This document shows, one piece after another, positions 27,939 through 37,221 of a stretch of DNA of 64,000 nucleotides. Within the stretch, counting starts at the first letter, position 1. Each line of letters opens with the position of its first letter. Both the position numbers and the translations under genes were made by a program. Below the pieces are notes generated by a model. It saw nothing but the letters and a program-made list of their open reading frames with translations, was not told where the DNA came from and made no database searches. Source of the DNA: JAHEGP01 sp963792875 (GTDB lineage: Bacteria; Pseudomonadota; Gammaproteobacteria; Pseudomonadales; JAHEGP01); assembly GCA_963792875.1 (NCBI GenBank), contig CAWBXV010000007.1, forward strand, positions 62,001-126,000, given 5' to 3'.

Positions 27939-28724
27939 ATGGCAACTGCATTTCCCGCCCATCGGGCCCTGATCACCTTCCTGCTGGTCGGCACCGGCGC
28001 TATCGCCCACGGCGCTCCCATACGCTGGACTGACTGGACCGATGGCGGCACCGTCGAGGGCACCGAGTACGTAGCCAATGGCACCATCACCACCGCGACG
28101 ACAACGGTCTCGGTCACCTATCGCAACCCACTGGGGATTGGATTCGCACAGTTCAGTGGTGGCACCGATTATTGGACCAGCCGCAACAGTGGCCGCGACC
28201 CGGCCGTCTCGCCCTACACCAGCGACAAGGTCGACAACATCCCGACGGGCACCGACATCATTGCGCTGCAGAACGCCGGCAACCAGACGCTGACCTTCTC
28301 AGAGACGATCGCCAACCCGGTCTTTTCCTACGTCAGCCTCAACGGCAATGGCTATGCCTTCGATCAGGACTTCGAACTCCTGAGCTTCGGCAGCCCATCC
28401 GACGGCAACGAATGCGGGTATTGGGGCTGCGGGACCTCCTACAAGGAAGTCGTCGATCTGGGCAACGGCGAGAAGGAATACCAGCTGCTGGGCACCGGCG
28501 AGCCTCACGGCACACTGCGCTTCACCGGAGCTTTCGACACGGTGAACTGGCGCAGCCTCTCCAATGAATTCTGGAACGGCTTTACCGTAGGCGTGGAAGG
28601 AACCGCCGATGAGATTCTGCCCCCGCCCGGCGGCACCGTGCCCGAGCCCGGCCCGATCGGCCTGCTGGGTCTTGGCGTGGTCTCGATCGCCCTGACCAGA
28701 CTGGCGAGAAAACGCTCGGCCTGA
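27939..28724 (+). CDS. PEP-CTERM sorting-domain exported protein
   Basis: This 261-residue protein starts at MATAFPAHRAL, with GAGGA eight bases upstream; an ATG at 27924 is a weaker choice. A signal peptide (ALITFLLVGTGAIAHGAP) is followed by a Thr/Ser/Gly/Asn-rich beta-strand body. The body has two close cysteines (NECGYWGCG) that may form a disulphide. The C-terminus is a textbook PEP-CTERM signal: VPEPGPIG, a hydrophobic helix LLGLGVVSIALTRLA and a basic tail RKRSA. Such proteins are cleaved by exosortase and often linked to exopolysaccharide or floc formation. No exosortase is in the window. Base composition is lower in GC than its neighbours. Confidence 0.9.
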   Translation: MATAFPAHRALITFLLVGTGAIAHGAPIRWTDWTDGGTVEGTEYVANGTITTATTTVSVTYRNPLGIGFAQFSGGTDYWTSRNSGRDPAVSPYTSDKVDNIPTGTDIIALQNAGNQTLTFSETIANPVFSYVSLNGNGYAFDQDFELLSFGSPSDGNECGYWGCGTSYKEVVDLGNGEKEYQLLGTGEPHGTLRFTGAFDTVNWRSLSNEFWNGFTVGVEGTADEILPPPGGTVPEPGPIGLLGLGVVSIALTRLARKRSA

Positions 28725-28739
28725 TCTCGGCCGGCACGC

Positions 28740-28772
28740 AGCAAGCCCCGCCGACGCGGGGCTTGCTTTTTT
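28740..28772 (+). terminator. Rho-independent terminator
   Basis: A perfect 11-bp stem (AGCAAGCCCCG paired with CGGGGCTTGCT, 28740-28750 and 28757-28767) with loop CCGACG is followed by a run of T to 28772. It lies 15 bp after the PEP-CTERM stop codon and ends that transcript. It is the clearest terminator in the window. Confidence 0.92.
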
Positions 28773-28929
28773 CAGTCGCCAGCAGCACCCAGCCAGCTGT
28801 AGCGGCGATATCTACAACTTGCCCGAGCGATCGACGCCGTGGATACTAGGCGAGAGCAGCATACCAAGGCCGTGCGCCGGAGCGATCCGTCCATCGCCGC
28901 CGCCACTCCACCAGCGACGCGCTATCGAG

Positions 28930-30546
28930 ATGAACCTGAGAGCAACCAATCTTGGCAAGCTGAGCCTGCAGGAATACGACGTGCTGATACTCGGCGCCGG
29001 CATCAACGGCGCGGTAGCGGCGGCGGCGCTGGCGACCCGCGGCGTCAGGGTCGCGCTGATCGACCGGGGCGATTTTGCCAGCGAGACCAGCTCCAACTCC
29101 TCCAACCTCGCCTGGGGCGGCATCAAGTACCTCGAGAGCGGCGAGCTGTCCCTGGTCAACAAGCTGTGCCGGTCGCGCAACCACCTGCTGCACCACTACC
29201 CCTCGCGGGTGCGGGAGGTCCGCTTCTTCACCACCATCCAGCGCGGCTTCCGCCTGCCGGTGTGGATGGTGTTCATGGGCACGCTGCTGTACTGGGCAAT
29301 CGGGCGCTTCTACACACAGGCGCCGCGCTACCTCACGCGCCGGCAGATCGAGACCCAGGAGCCGGTCATCGACACCGCCAAGGTGGCCGCCGGCTTCGAG
29401 TACTCCGACTGCTATCTGCACGATAACGACTCGCGCTTCGTGTTCAACTTCGTGCGCGCCGCGCTCGATCACGGCTGCATCGCCGCCAACTACGTCGAGG
29501 CGCTGCACTCCGAGCGCCGCGACGGCCGCTGGGTGACGCAGGCCCGCGATGTCATGAGCGGCCGCGATTACACCGTGCGCGCCAAAGTGCTCATCAACGC
29601 CTGCGGCCCCTGGGTCGACCGCCGCAACGCGGCGGACGGCCAGGCCACCGAGCACCACCACGTCTTCTCCAAGGGCGTGCACCTGATCGTCGACCGGGTC
29701 ACCCCGCAGCAGCGCGTGCTGACCTTCTTCGCCAGCGATGGCCGGCTGTTCTTCATGATCCCCATGGGCCCCAAGACCTGCATCGGCACCACGGACACCC
29801 AGGTCGAATGCCCGGAAAGCGACATCACCGACGAGGACCGCCGCTTCCTGCTGGATAACGCCAACGCGCTGCTCAAGCTGTCGCGCCCGCTGACGCTGGA
29901 CGACATCATCGCCGAGCGCTGCGGGGTGCGCCCGCTTGCCGTGCAGGACGTGACCGACAAGGCCGACTGGGTGCAGCTGTCGCGCAAGCACGTGATCGAC
30001 GTGGACCGCGTGGCCCAGCGCGTCAGCATCTTCGGCGGCAAGCTGACCGACTGCATCAACGTGGGCAACGAGATCGTCGAGCTCATCGCCAGCCTGGGCA
30101 TCGATGTGCCCTTCCCCGACCAGAAGTGGTACGGCGAGTCCGACACCGAGGTGCGCGAGGACTTCTTCCACCAGGCCCGCCTGATGGACCTGGACAGCCT
30201 CACCGCCGCCAACGCTTCCGAACCGCTCTCCGAGCGGCTGTGGCGCCGCTACAACGCCAACGCCTTCCGCCTGCTCGACCAGATACGTGAGGACCCGGAC
30301 GAGGCGCGGCAGCTGATCGAGAACGCCGAATACATCCGCTGCGAGATCGAGCTGGCGGCGCGGCGCGAGATGATCACCAAGCTTGAGGACTTCATGCGGC
30401 GACGCTCAAAAATCGAGCTGGTGCTGCGCCAGCGGGACATCATCGGCGCACAGGGCCTGAAAGACGCGTGCGCCATCCTGTTCGGCGACGAGGCCGAGCT
30501 GCGCCTGCAGGAATATCTGGACACGCTCGAACAGACCGCCTACTGA
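28930..30546 (+). CDS. glpD: aerobic glycerol-3-phosphate dehydrogenase (FAD, quinone-linked)
   Basis: This 538-residue protein is read from ATG MNLRATNLGKL, with the frame open upstream to 28819. The FAD-binding motif GAGINGA (22-28) follows YDVLILGAG, then DRGDFASETSSNSSNL, which is typical of GlpD, and the WGGIKYLESGE block. The substrate-site regions INACGPWVD, GVHLIVDR and MGPKTCIGTTDT are all present. The C-terminal helical domain ends at LDTLEQTAY. It oxidises glycerol-3-phosphate to dihydroxyacetone phosphate at the inner membrane and passes electrons to quinone. No glpF, glpK or glpR is adjacent. A GC hairpin (CCGGC-CAAT-GCCGG) follows the stop but lacks a T-run. Confidence 0.92.
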   Translation: MNLRATNLGKLSLQEYDVLILGAGINGAVAAAALATRGVRVALIDRGDFASETSSNSSNLAWGGIKYLESGELSLVNKLCRSRNHLLHHYPSRVREVRFFTTIQRGFRLPVWMVFMGTLLYWAIGRFYTQAPRYLTRRQIETQEPVIDTAKVAAGFEYSDCYLHDNDSRFVFNFVRAALDHGCIAANYVEALHSERRDGRWVTQARDVMSGRDYTVRAKVLINACGPWVDRRNAADGQATEHHHVFSKGVHLIVDRVTPQQRVLTFFASDGRLFFMIPMGPKTCIGTTDTQVECPESDITDEDRRFLLDNANALLKLSRPLTLDDIIAERCGVRPLAVQDVTDKADWVQLSRKHVIDVDRVAQRVSIFGGKLTDCINVGNEIVELIASLGIDVPFPDQKWYGESDTEVREDFFHQARLMDLDSLTAANASEPLSERLWRRYNANAFRLLDQIREDPDEARQLIENAEYIRCEIELAARREMITKLEDFMRRRSKIELVLRQRDIIGAQGLKDACAILFGDEAELRLQEYLDTLEQTAY

Positions 30547-30833
30547 AAACCGGCCAATGCCGGATTGCGCGCGCCCATGCGCCGGGAACACCGCAGCGGC
30601 AGCGCCTGCCCGCGCACCACTCGCGCCGCATCAGATCGCCGCCTTTTTATCCACGGACTATGCTTGGTATCATAACCCTGTCGTCCACGCTGAAACTCCA
30701 CGGACGTTTTCGCTCAGGGCAGCGGTTGTTCTATAGGGAATGTGGCAACACGGCTGGTCCTGCGGCAGCGGCCTCTTGCGCAACCGAACCGGCCGCGCCC
30801 CGCTGGGGCATCACTTGTCTGGTAGTGAACTCG

Positions 30834-31043
30834 ATGATTGACTTGCTCGAAAAAAATTGGCTGATAGTGGTGGTCTGGTGCTGGCTGTTCGCGATCAGCG
30901 TATCCCGACAGAGCGCGAACAATACGACGTTTTTTCATATCGTAAAGAATGTCATCCTGTCAGTATTGAGCGCTACCGTACTGCTGGGTGTCGGCCTTGT
31001 GCTGTGGCAGGGCGTTATCAGGGTCGCCGCCGACTATCTGTAA
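30834..31043 (+). CDS. hypothetical small membrane protein, 69 aa
   Basis: A short frame starting MIDLLEKNWLIVVVWCWLF, with an in-frame GTG three codons upstream. It has two hydrophobic helices (about 9-22 and 40-60) separated by a polar segment (RQSANNTTFFHIVKN). I do not recognise a family. The clean two-helix pattern and lower GC content suggest a genuine small membrane protein, but no strong ribosome-binding site is visible. Confidence 0.45.
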   Translation: MIDLLEKNWLIVVVWCWLFAISVSRQSANNTTFFHIVKNVILSVLSATVLLGVGLVLWQGVIRVAADYL

Positions 31044-31504
31044 TCCTGCCATCGCGCGGGCGACGGCAGCGCAGCACGTCGCCGTGCTGTCTCTCGCTGC
31101 TGGCCGCACCGCATACGCTTTGGCCGTGCCGCTGTTCGTCAGCACCTACGCGCGCTGGATGGCTCGGCGCGCAGCTGTTGACCCTGGCGAGGCAGCGGGC
31201 TCGGCGGCATCTCAGCATGGCAGGCGGGACATTTCGCGGTTCGCTGGCCGCACGCTGCCATGCAGCCGACATGGCAGCGGCGTGTCAACGCCATCGTCAA
31301 CGCCCGCTGAGCCGACGTCCTGCGCCGGCACCCTGCTGACCTGGATAATGTCCCCACCCATGCGTGCTTGAGGAGGGCCATCCGGCTTGGATTCCCGACG
31401 GATTTACCTGTTGATGGTTCCGGTACTGTGTCAGGATGAGAAGGCAGGCCGCTGTAAGGATTCAGCAGCCAGTACGCGCAGGTTCGTTATGCCAAGGAGG
31501 CACT
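31044..31504. other. intergenic region before the DsrE-like gene
   Basis: About 460 bp without a convincing gene. Open frames here are short and lack family features. The last 12 bases carry the AAGGAGG ribosome-binding site of the DsrE-like gene. Confidence 0.4.
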
Positions 31505-31924
31505 ATGAAACATCTGAACTTCGCCATTCTTCTGTAGGTCGCGTTCACCCTCGCTGGCAGCCCATTGGTGTTTGCCGGCGATAACGACCCCCTGTTTGTC
31601 AACGTGACCACCGACGACGACTATCGCTCGAGTTTAGCAATCACCGTCTCAAAGGCGATGTTTGAGCGCGGTCACCCACTGACGATCTTCTTCAACGACC
31701 GGGGCATCCTCGTTACTGCCAGGAAGAACGCGGAAAAATTCAAGGAGCAGCAGGCGACCCTGACGGAGCTGGCAGCGGCCGGCGCCATGCTCATTGCGTG
31801 TCCAAAATGTATGAAGCACTACCACATCGAAGAATCCGATCTGCTGGCGGGCATCAAGGTCGGTAATGCGCAAGTGACCGGTGATGCCTTGTTCAAAGAC
31901 AACACCAGAACGCTTTCCTGGTGA
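31505..31924 (+). pseudogene. DsrE/DsrF-like exported protein with amber codon in the signal peptide
   Basis: AAGGAGG lies four bases before an ATG that opens MKHLNFAILL. A TAG at 31535-31537 follows, and the same frame continues as VAFTLAGSPLVFAGDNDPLF. Read through, this is one protein of about 139 residues: a signal peptide and a DsrE/F-type domain (LFVNVTTDDDYRSSLAI, LTIFFNDRGIL, the MLIACPKCMKHYHIEESDLL block with CPKC, and the end TRTLSW). The stop lies in the middle of the hydrophobic core. Reinitiation at TTG 31565 would yield a cytoplasmic form. The domain itself is intact, so the lesion is recent, a base-call error, or a suppressed codon. DsrE-like proteins handle sulfur or act in small redox roles. 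Confidence 0.75.
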
Positions 31925-32075
31925 CGCGAACCCACCCGCCTGCCAGCTCTGGATGGGCGATCGGCCGGCGGGCCAGCCTCCGGGGTGGGGCATGTCAGCG
32001 GCAGAGAGGTGGCCACCCGGCACGGATAGCCCCTGACCGCGGTGCTGCGGCAGAACCTTTCCAAGCAGCCTCGTA

Positions 32076-32447
32076 CTAGTTCAGATCCGCCGCAAAGCGC
32101 CGCAGCAGCGCCAGCGGCACCACCTGCAGGGCGCGCTCGTGAGTGCTCTGCAGATAGACCCGCGGCGCCATGCCCTGCTGATAGGCCTCCAGCCAGCGCG
32201 CGGCACACAGGCACCAGCGATCGCCGGCCTGCAGGCCCGGGAAACCGTGCTCAGGGACGGGCGTCGACAGGTCGTTGCCGCGGAAGCGGGAATACTCGAG
32301 AAACTCCGCAGTCATCTCCACGCACACCGTATGCGATCCCAGGTCCGTGGCGTCGGTGTTGCAGCAACCGTCGCGAAAAAAGCCCGTCACCGGCTGGGTA
32401 CTGCAGGGCCGCAGCGGCTCACCAAAAACGTTCGTTGAAGTATCCAT
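32076..32447 (-). CDS. DUF2237 family protein
   Basis: This 123-residue protein starts MDTSTNVFGEPLRPCS; an open frame to 32495 is not favoured. Family blocks are FGEPLRPCSTQPVTGFFRDG, CCNTDATDLGSHTVCVEM, FSRFRGNDLSTPVPE-like sequence (YSRFRGNDLSTPVPE) and GLQAGDRWCLCAARWLEA. These match DUF2237, small soluble proteins with conserved Cys and Trp and unknown function. It is a stand-alone gene. Confidence 0.85.
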   Translation of the reverse strand: MDTSTNVFGEPLRPCSTQPVTGFFRDGCCNTDATDLGSHTVCVEMTAEFLEYSRFRGNDLSTPVPEHGFPGLQAGDRWCLCAARWLEAYQQGMAPRVYLQSTHERALQVVPLALLRRFAADLN

Positions 32448-32701
32448 CGTCGCTCCCGCGCACCGTCGTTCTCGTTCCGGGTCATTGACTACCACCCTAC
32501 TGACAGGTTCCGCAAGCCCGCCATTGAGCGGTTGTTCCCGCCTCTCGCCCCCGGTCCCACCACCCTGCCCACCTGGGCAGGGGACCTCTTTCCGCTCCGT
32601 TGATCATTCAGCCTGCGACGGACTGCCGGCACCGGTTGCCGGTTGCCGGGCCAAGCAGTCGCCCCCCCGATGGATGCCACGTGCAGGGCAGCCGGTCCGC
32701 G

Positions 32702-34159
32702 TCAGCCCGCGCCGGCGCCCTGCTCTGCACGCTGCAGCGCCTCGGCCTGGGCCGCGATCGCCTCGGTCATACCTTTGAAAATCACCAGGTGCGCCGGAAT
32801 CAGCGCATACCAGTACAGCAGCCCCCATACGCCGGCCGGGTGCCAATAGGCGGTGGCGGTCACGCGGCATCCCTCCGGCTGCTGTTCCAGCTCGAACTCC
32901 AGCACGCCCGCCCCTGGCGCCTTCATGCCAAATTTCAGCGTCAGGCGGCGCTCCTCCTGCAGGCCGATCACCCGCCAGGAGTCGACCACATCCCCCAGGC
33001 GCAGCCGCGCGGGGTCGCGGCGCTGGTGGCGCAGCCCCTTGCCGCCGACGCACCAGTCCAGAAGTTCCCGGAGGCGCCACAGGGGATTGAGATAGAAATA
33101 CCCCTGATCGCCGCCGATGGTCTGCACGACCCGCCAGCAGGTGGCGGCGCTCGCAGAGCTGACGGCGCTGCCGCCGGCCTTCTTGGCATAGAACCCATAG
33201 GCGGGGTTGTAGTCCCTGATCGGAAACGCGCCTTCGACCCACTGCGCGGGCACGGCGTTGTCGCGCTCGACGCGCTCCACCTCGTCGAGGGCCTCCTCAA
33301 AGCTCAGCAGCCGCTGCGGGCAGCGCTGCTCGATGGCGCTCGAGTCCGCGACAAAGTCATGCTCCAGGCCGGCGATGAGCGCCTTCGCTATGGGTGTGGG
33401 CACCGATGTCACCAGCCGCAGCCACCAGGAGGACAGCCCGGGACTGAGCAGGGGCACCGGTATGATCAGCGGGCGCTTGCCGGTGCGGTGCCCGATGGCG
33501 AGCATCATCTGCTGGTAGGACACCACCTCCGGGCCACCCACGTCGTAGATGGCGGGCTGGGCGCTGTCCGACAGGCCGAATTCGACCAGATAGCGGATGA
33601 GATTGGACAACGCTATGGGGGAGCACTGGGCCCGCACCCAGCGCGGCGTGATCATCACCGGCAGGTGGTTGACCAGATCGCGCATGACCTCAAAGGCCGC
33701 CGAGCCAGGCCCGACGATGATGCCGGCGCGCAGTTCGATCACCGGCAGACCGGCGGACCGCAGCACCTCCCCGGTGGCGGCGCGCGAGCGCAGATGGGGC
33801 GAGCGGGAATCCGGCGGTATCAGCCCGCCCAGATAGATGACGCGGCCCACGCCGGCCGTCACGGCGGCCGCGGCAAAATTGCGCGCCGCATCGAGGTCCA
33901 GCTGATCGAAGCCCTTGCCGGACGCCATGGAATGAACCAGATAGTACGCCACGTCGACCCCGGCCAATGCGGGCCCCAGCGTCTGGGGCCGCAGGGCGTC
34001 GGCCTGGACCAGCTCAACGCCCTGCCACGCTCTCGCCTCGAGGACTTTGCTGTTGCGCGACGATGCGCGCAACAGCAGCCCCGGCACCTGGGCCAGCAGC
34101 AGTTGCGGCACCAGATTGGTACCGATGTAACCGCTGGCCCCGAAGATCAGAATTCGCAT
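32702..34159 (-). CDS. NAD(P)-binding SDR-type oxidoreductase with DUF2867 domain
   Basis: This 485-residue, two-domain protein has an atypical/extended SDR Rossmann domain (about 1-230) beginning MRILIFGASGYIGTNL (the GxxGxxG motif). It has VDVAYYLVHSM, where the YYLVHS block is diagnostic of this family, and RVIYLGGLIPP. The C-terminal half is a DUF2867, START-like cavity domain (FYAKKAGGSAV, YFYLNPLWRLRELLDWCVGG, FGMKAPGAGVLEFEL). The role is unknown; such proteins are often annotated as nucleoside-diphosphate-sugar epimerases. It ends close to a helix that could associate with membranes (VWGLLYWYALIPAHLVIF). Confidence 0.87.
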   Translation of the reverse strand: MRILIFGASGYIGTNLVPQLLLAQVPGLLLRASSRNSKVLEARAWQGVELVQADALRPQTLGPALAGVDVAYYLVHSMASGKGFDQLDLDAARNFAAAAVTAGVGRVIYLGGLIPPDSRSPHLRSRAATGEVLRSAGLPVIELRAGIIVGPGSAAFEVMRDLVNHLPVMITPRWVRAQCSPIALSNLIRYLVEFGLSDSAQPAIYDVGGPEVVSYQQMMLAIGHRTGKRPLIIPVPLLSPGLSSWWLRLVTSVPTPIAKALIAGLEHDFVADSSAIEQRCPQRLLSFEEALDEVERVERDNAVPAQWVEGAFPIRDYNPAYGFYAKKAGGSAVSSASAATCWRVVQTIGGDQGYFYLNPLWRLRELLDWCVGGKGLRHQRRDPARLRLGDVVDSWRVIGLQEERRLTLKFGMKAPGAGVLEFELEQQPEGCRVTATAYWHPAGVWGLLYWYALIPAHLVIFKGMTEAIAAQAEALQRAEQGAGAG

Positions 34160-34260
34160 ACGCCACCCGCCTCGTCGACTGCTGCCGCTCAGACCCCTTC
34201 ACAGAGCGGTACGTGCCCCCTCGGGCACCGGTTCAAACCCGGCTGTCCGGCAGCGCCGGC

Positions 34261-34566
34261 TCAGTCGCCCGCCGCGCTCGCTGCAGCGGCCGCCACGCAC
34301 TGGAAATGCAGCACCACCCGATGCACCTCGTCGCTGCCCCCGTTGATGTAGTAGTTGTCGCGCTTGAGCTGGCGGTACACCTGCGAGGAGGCGGCGCAGT
34401 AATCACGCGCCACGCGCTCGACTTCGTCGTCTGACCCGAAGGGCTCGACGCTGTCACGGCTCACGACGAAGGCATTGTCGCCCTCAGGGGTCACCTCCTT
34501 ATAGGACGGCGCATGAACACAGGCGGTCATCAGCAGCACCAGAGGCAGCAGGCGGGCATTCTTCAT
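34261..34566 (-). CDS. small lipoprotein, unknown function
   Basis: This 101-residue protein starts MKNARLLPLVLLMTACVHAP with a clear lipobox LMTAC (Cys16). The mature part is acidic, then has a conserved-looking segment (VARDYCAASSQVYRQLKRDN) and a beta strand (VHRVVLHFQCVAA) ending in an Ala-rich tail. Two further cysteines may pair. No family recognised. It lies 101 bp upstream of the SDR gene on the same strand. Confidence 0.7.
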   Translation of the reverse strand: MKNARLLPLVLLMTACVHAPSYKEVTPEGDNAFVVSRDSVEPFGSDDEVERVARDYCAASSQVYRQLKRDNYYINGGSDEVHRVVLHFQCVAAAAASAAGD

Positions 34567-34956
34567 GACGGCGATCCTTCTTGTTATGGTATTGTCAGTG
34601 GCTCGCGGCGGGCGCAGGGAGCGCCTGCAGCGCAGGCGGGCAGCGGGCGCAAGCCAAGCCGCGGAGCGGCGCCGACGCCACGTGCCGTCCTACGCCGGGT
34701 GCCGGCCAAAGCAACGCCTCGCCGCTCTGTCGTCAACCCGATCCGTATCCCGGCAGCCCCGCGCCGGAGGCAAAAAAACATTATGCGCAAAAAGCCCAAC
34801 TGGCGCAAAATAGACTTGCTCCGCCAACTCGCGTGGCGGCGCATCTTCTTCCGGCGGCGGGTGGAACAGCCACCTCAACCGTCCTCCTGGTAGCGTATTT
34901 TTTCCGCCCGCCCCGCCGCAGCCGGCAGGGGTGGACCGTTGCAGCTGAGGCGCCTG
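34567..34956. other. intergenic region between the divergent lipoprotein and SLC13 genes
   Basis: About 390 bp, presumed to hold two divergent promoters. An A-rich patch lies at 34771-34810. No gene, repeat or terminator is convincing. Confidence 0.4.
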
Positions 34957-36732
34957 ATGGATTGGCAGGGTTGGTTTACGATCGCGGTGGTGGCGGCGGT
35001 ATTGATCACCCTGATCAGCCTGCCGCGCCTGAGTTCAGACCTGGTGCTGATGGCCGCCCTGCTGCTGCTGAGCCTCAGCGGCATCCTGACGCCGGAACAG
35101 GCGCTGGCGGGCTTCGCCAACCCCGGGCTGATGACCGTGGCGGCGATGTTCGTCATCGCCGCCGGCATCCGCGCCAGCGGCGGCGTCGATCTCATCGTCC
35201 ACCGCGGCCTCGGGCGGCCCACCAGCCAGCGCAGGGCGCTGGTCAGGCTGATGGTGCCGGTGATCGCCGTGTCGGGCTTCCTCAACAACACGCCCGTGGT
35301 CGCCACGATGATCCCGGCCGTCAGCCGCTGGGCCCGCCTGATCCGGCTGCCGAACTCGGCCCTGATGATACCGCTCAGCTACGCGTCCATCCTCGGCGGC
35401 ACCCTGACCATGATCGGTACCAGCACCAACCTGGTGATCAACGGCCAGTACCAGGCGCTGACGGGTCACGCCGGCTTCGGGCTGTTCGCACTCACGCCGC
35501 TGGGCCTGGTCATCGCCGCGGCCGGTTTGCTGTTCGTCGTGGGCTGCGGCCCCCTGCTGCTGCCGGTCCGCCGCAGCCCCGAGGAGACCTTTGCCGATAC
35601 GCGCAACTTCACCTTCGAGGTGGCGGTGGCGCGCGATGGCCCCCTGACGGGCCGGAGCATCCAGCAGGCCGGCCTGCGCCACCTGCAGCGCATCTACCTG
35701 GCGGAAATCGAGCGCGAGGGCCGCATCATCACCGCCGTGGCGCCAGACGAAATCCTGCGTGGCGGCGATCGCCTGGTGTTCGTCGGCGACACCGACGCCA
35801 TTGTCGACCTCCTGCGCATCAACGGGCTGGTGCCCGCGGTGGGCAGCCAGCCCGCACTCGAGCGCCATGTGCCCGAGCGGCGCCTGGTGGAGGCCGTCAT
35901 CGCACCCCACTGCGAGATCGTCGGCACGACTATTCGCGAGGGGGGCTTCCGCGACCGCTACGGCGCCGTGGTGCTGGCGGTGGCGCGCAACGGCAGGCAC
36001 ATTCGGGGGCGGCTGAGTTCCATCATCCTGGCCCCCGGCGACGTCCTGCTGCTGGAAGCGCGCCCCGCCGTAGTGGGGCGGCTGAAGCGATCGCGCGATT
36101 TCCTGCTGATCAGCGAACTCGATCACGATCTGCCGGACCATAGCCGCGCCTGGCTGGCGTGGGGCATTCTCGCCGCCGTCATGGCGTTGGCCACCACCGG
36201 CCTCACCAGCATGCTCAATGCCGCACTGCTCGGGGCGGCGCTGATGCTGCTGACGCGCTGCCTCCAGGTCGGCGACGCCCGCCGCAGCCTGGACCTGCCG
36301 GTGCTGATCACCATCGCCGCCAGCTTTGCCCTGGGCAAGGGGCTGGAAGCCAGCGGCGCGGCCGCCTACCTGGGTTCCGGTCTGATCGTCGTCGCGGGCG
36401 ACAACCCCTGGCTGCTGCTGGGCGCCACCTACGTCAGCGTCATGGTGCTGACCGAATTGATCACCAATAACGCGGCAGCCCTGATGATGCTGCCGGTGGT
36501 ACTGGCCGTGACCCACCGCTGCGGCCTCAACGACGCGCCCTACGTGATGGCGGTGATGGTGGCTGCCTCGGCGAGCTTCTCGACGCCGATCGGCTACCAG
36601 TGCAACCTGATGGTCTCCGGCCCCGGCGGCTATCGCTTCACGGACTTTCTGCGCATCGGCCTGCCCATGAACCTGATGATGGCCGCCGTCAGCATCGCGG
36701 CAATACCGCTGCTGTGGCCGCTGTCGCCCTGA
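34957..36732 (+). CDS. SLC13-family permease with RCK_C (TrkA-C) domains
   Basis: This 591-residue protein uses the ATG of MDWQGWFTIAVV, with GAGG six bases upstream; an open TTG at 34939 is less likely. The N-terminal half has the SLC13/CitMHS transporter pattern, including FLNNTPVVATMIP and SILGGTLTMIGTSTNLVING, the conserved SNT-type ion-binding motif. The middle (about 205-390) has two TrkA-C-type regulatory domains (FEVAVARDGPLTGRSIQQ; ILRGGDRLVFVGDTDAIVDL). The C-terminal bundle has the matching ITNNAAALMMLPVVLAVT motif. It is probably a Na+-coupled carrier for sulfate or a di- or tricarboxylate; the substrate is not decidable. Confidence 0.88.
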   Translation: MDWQGWFTIAVVAAVLITLISLPRLSSDLVLMAALLLLSLSGILTPEQALAGFANPGLMTVAAMFVIAAGIRASGGVDLIVHRGLGRPTSQRRALVRLMVPVIAVSGFLNNTPVVATMIPAVSRWARLIRLPNSALMIPLSYASILGGTLTMIGTSTNLVINGQYQALTGHAGFGLFALTPLGLVIAAAGLLFVVGCGPLLLPVRRSPEETFADTRNFTFEVAVARDGPLTGRSIQQAGLRHLQRIYLAEIEREGRIITAVAPDEILRGGDRLVFVGDTDAIVDLLRINGLVPAVGSQPALERHVPERRLVEAVIAPHCEIVGTTIREGGFRDRYGAVVLAVARNGRHIRGRLSSIILAPGDVLLLEARPAVVGRLKRSRDFLLISELDHDLPDHSRAWLAWGILAAVMALATTGLTSMLNAALLGAALMLLTRCLQVGDARRSLDLPVLITIAASFALGKGLEASGAAAYLGSGLIVVAGDNPWLLLGATYVSVMVLTELITNNAAALMMLPVVLAVTHRCGLNDAPYVMAVMVAASASFSTPIGYQCNLMVSGPGGYRFTDFLRIGLPMNLMMAAVSIAAIPLLWPLSP

Positions 36733-36954
36733 GCGATAGCGGCTCCAGGAAGGCGGGCTCTGGGCGCGGCGCCTCGATGCGTCGCTCGGGCGCTGCGGTG
36801 AGCCGCGCCAGGCGTGAACTCCGGCTGGTGGATTCTGTGCGGGGAGATGGGGGCCGACCACCAGATCGAGCGCGTACTGCTGGCTTGTGCAACGACGCGA
36901 CGCTGCGGGACGGCCCCATAGCAGTCTACTGCGTTAGGTGATATCCCGGCGGGC

Positions 36955-37221
36955 TCAGTGCTTCTGCCACCGCCTGTTGGCATCGTCGGGGTCTTCAGAC
37001 TCCAGTTCTTCCTCCTCTTGTTCGTAGTATTCGTCCTGAGCAGACCCCGCATCGGGACTCGATGCCTCATCCCGGGTGTTCGGGCCAGGCTTCGTCACTT
37101 CCTTGGCATCATCGGGTACCGGGTCATGCCGGTAGGGCTTGTCTGCGGCGGCTATCGGACCAGCGGTGAACAGCATCAGCACGAGACTGGCGAGGAGCAA
37201 ACGTCGTGGTTGTTGCGACAT
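36955..37221 (-). CDS. small exported acidic protein, 88 aa
   Basis: The start is MSQQPRRLLLASLVLMLFTA, with AGGGAGG seven bases upstream; the open frame to 37410 is not needed. The signal peptide is cut near GPIAAADKP. The mature 60-odd residues are very acidic and probably disordered (ending EEEELESEDPDDANRRWQ). No family recognised. The clean signal peptide and ribosome-binding site argue for a real gene. Confidence 0.65.
   Translation of the reverse strand: MSQQPRRLLLASLVLMLFTAGPIAAADKPYRHDPVPDDAKEVTKPGPNTRDEASSPDAGSAQDEYYEQEEEELESEDPDDANRRWQKH

Noticed and set aside
30570..30833. Longer N-terminal extension of the 69-residue membrane protein
   Set aside because: Upstream in-frame sequence is random-looking; the ATG next to the first hydrophobic helix is the natural start.
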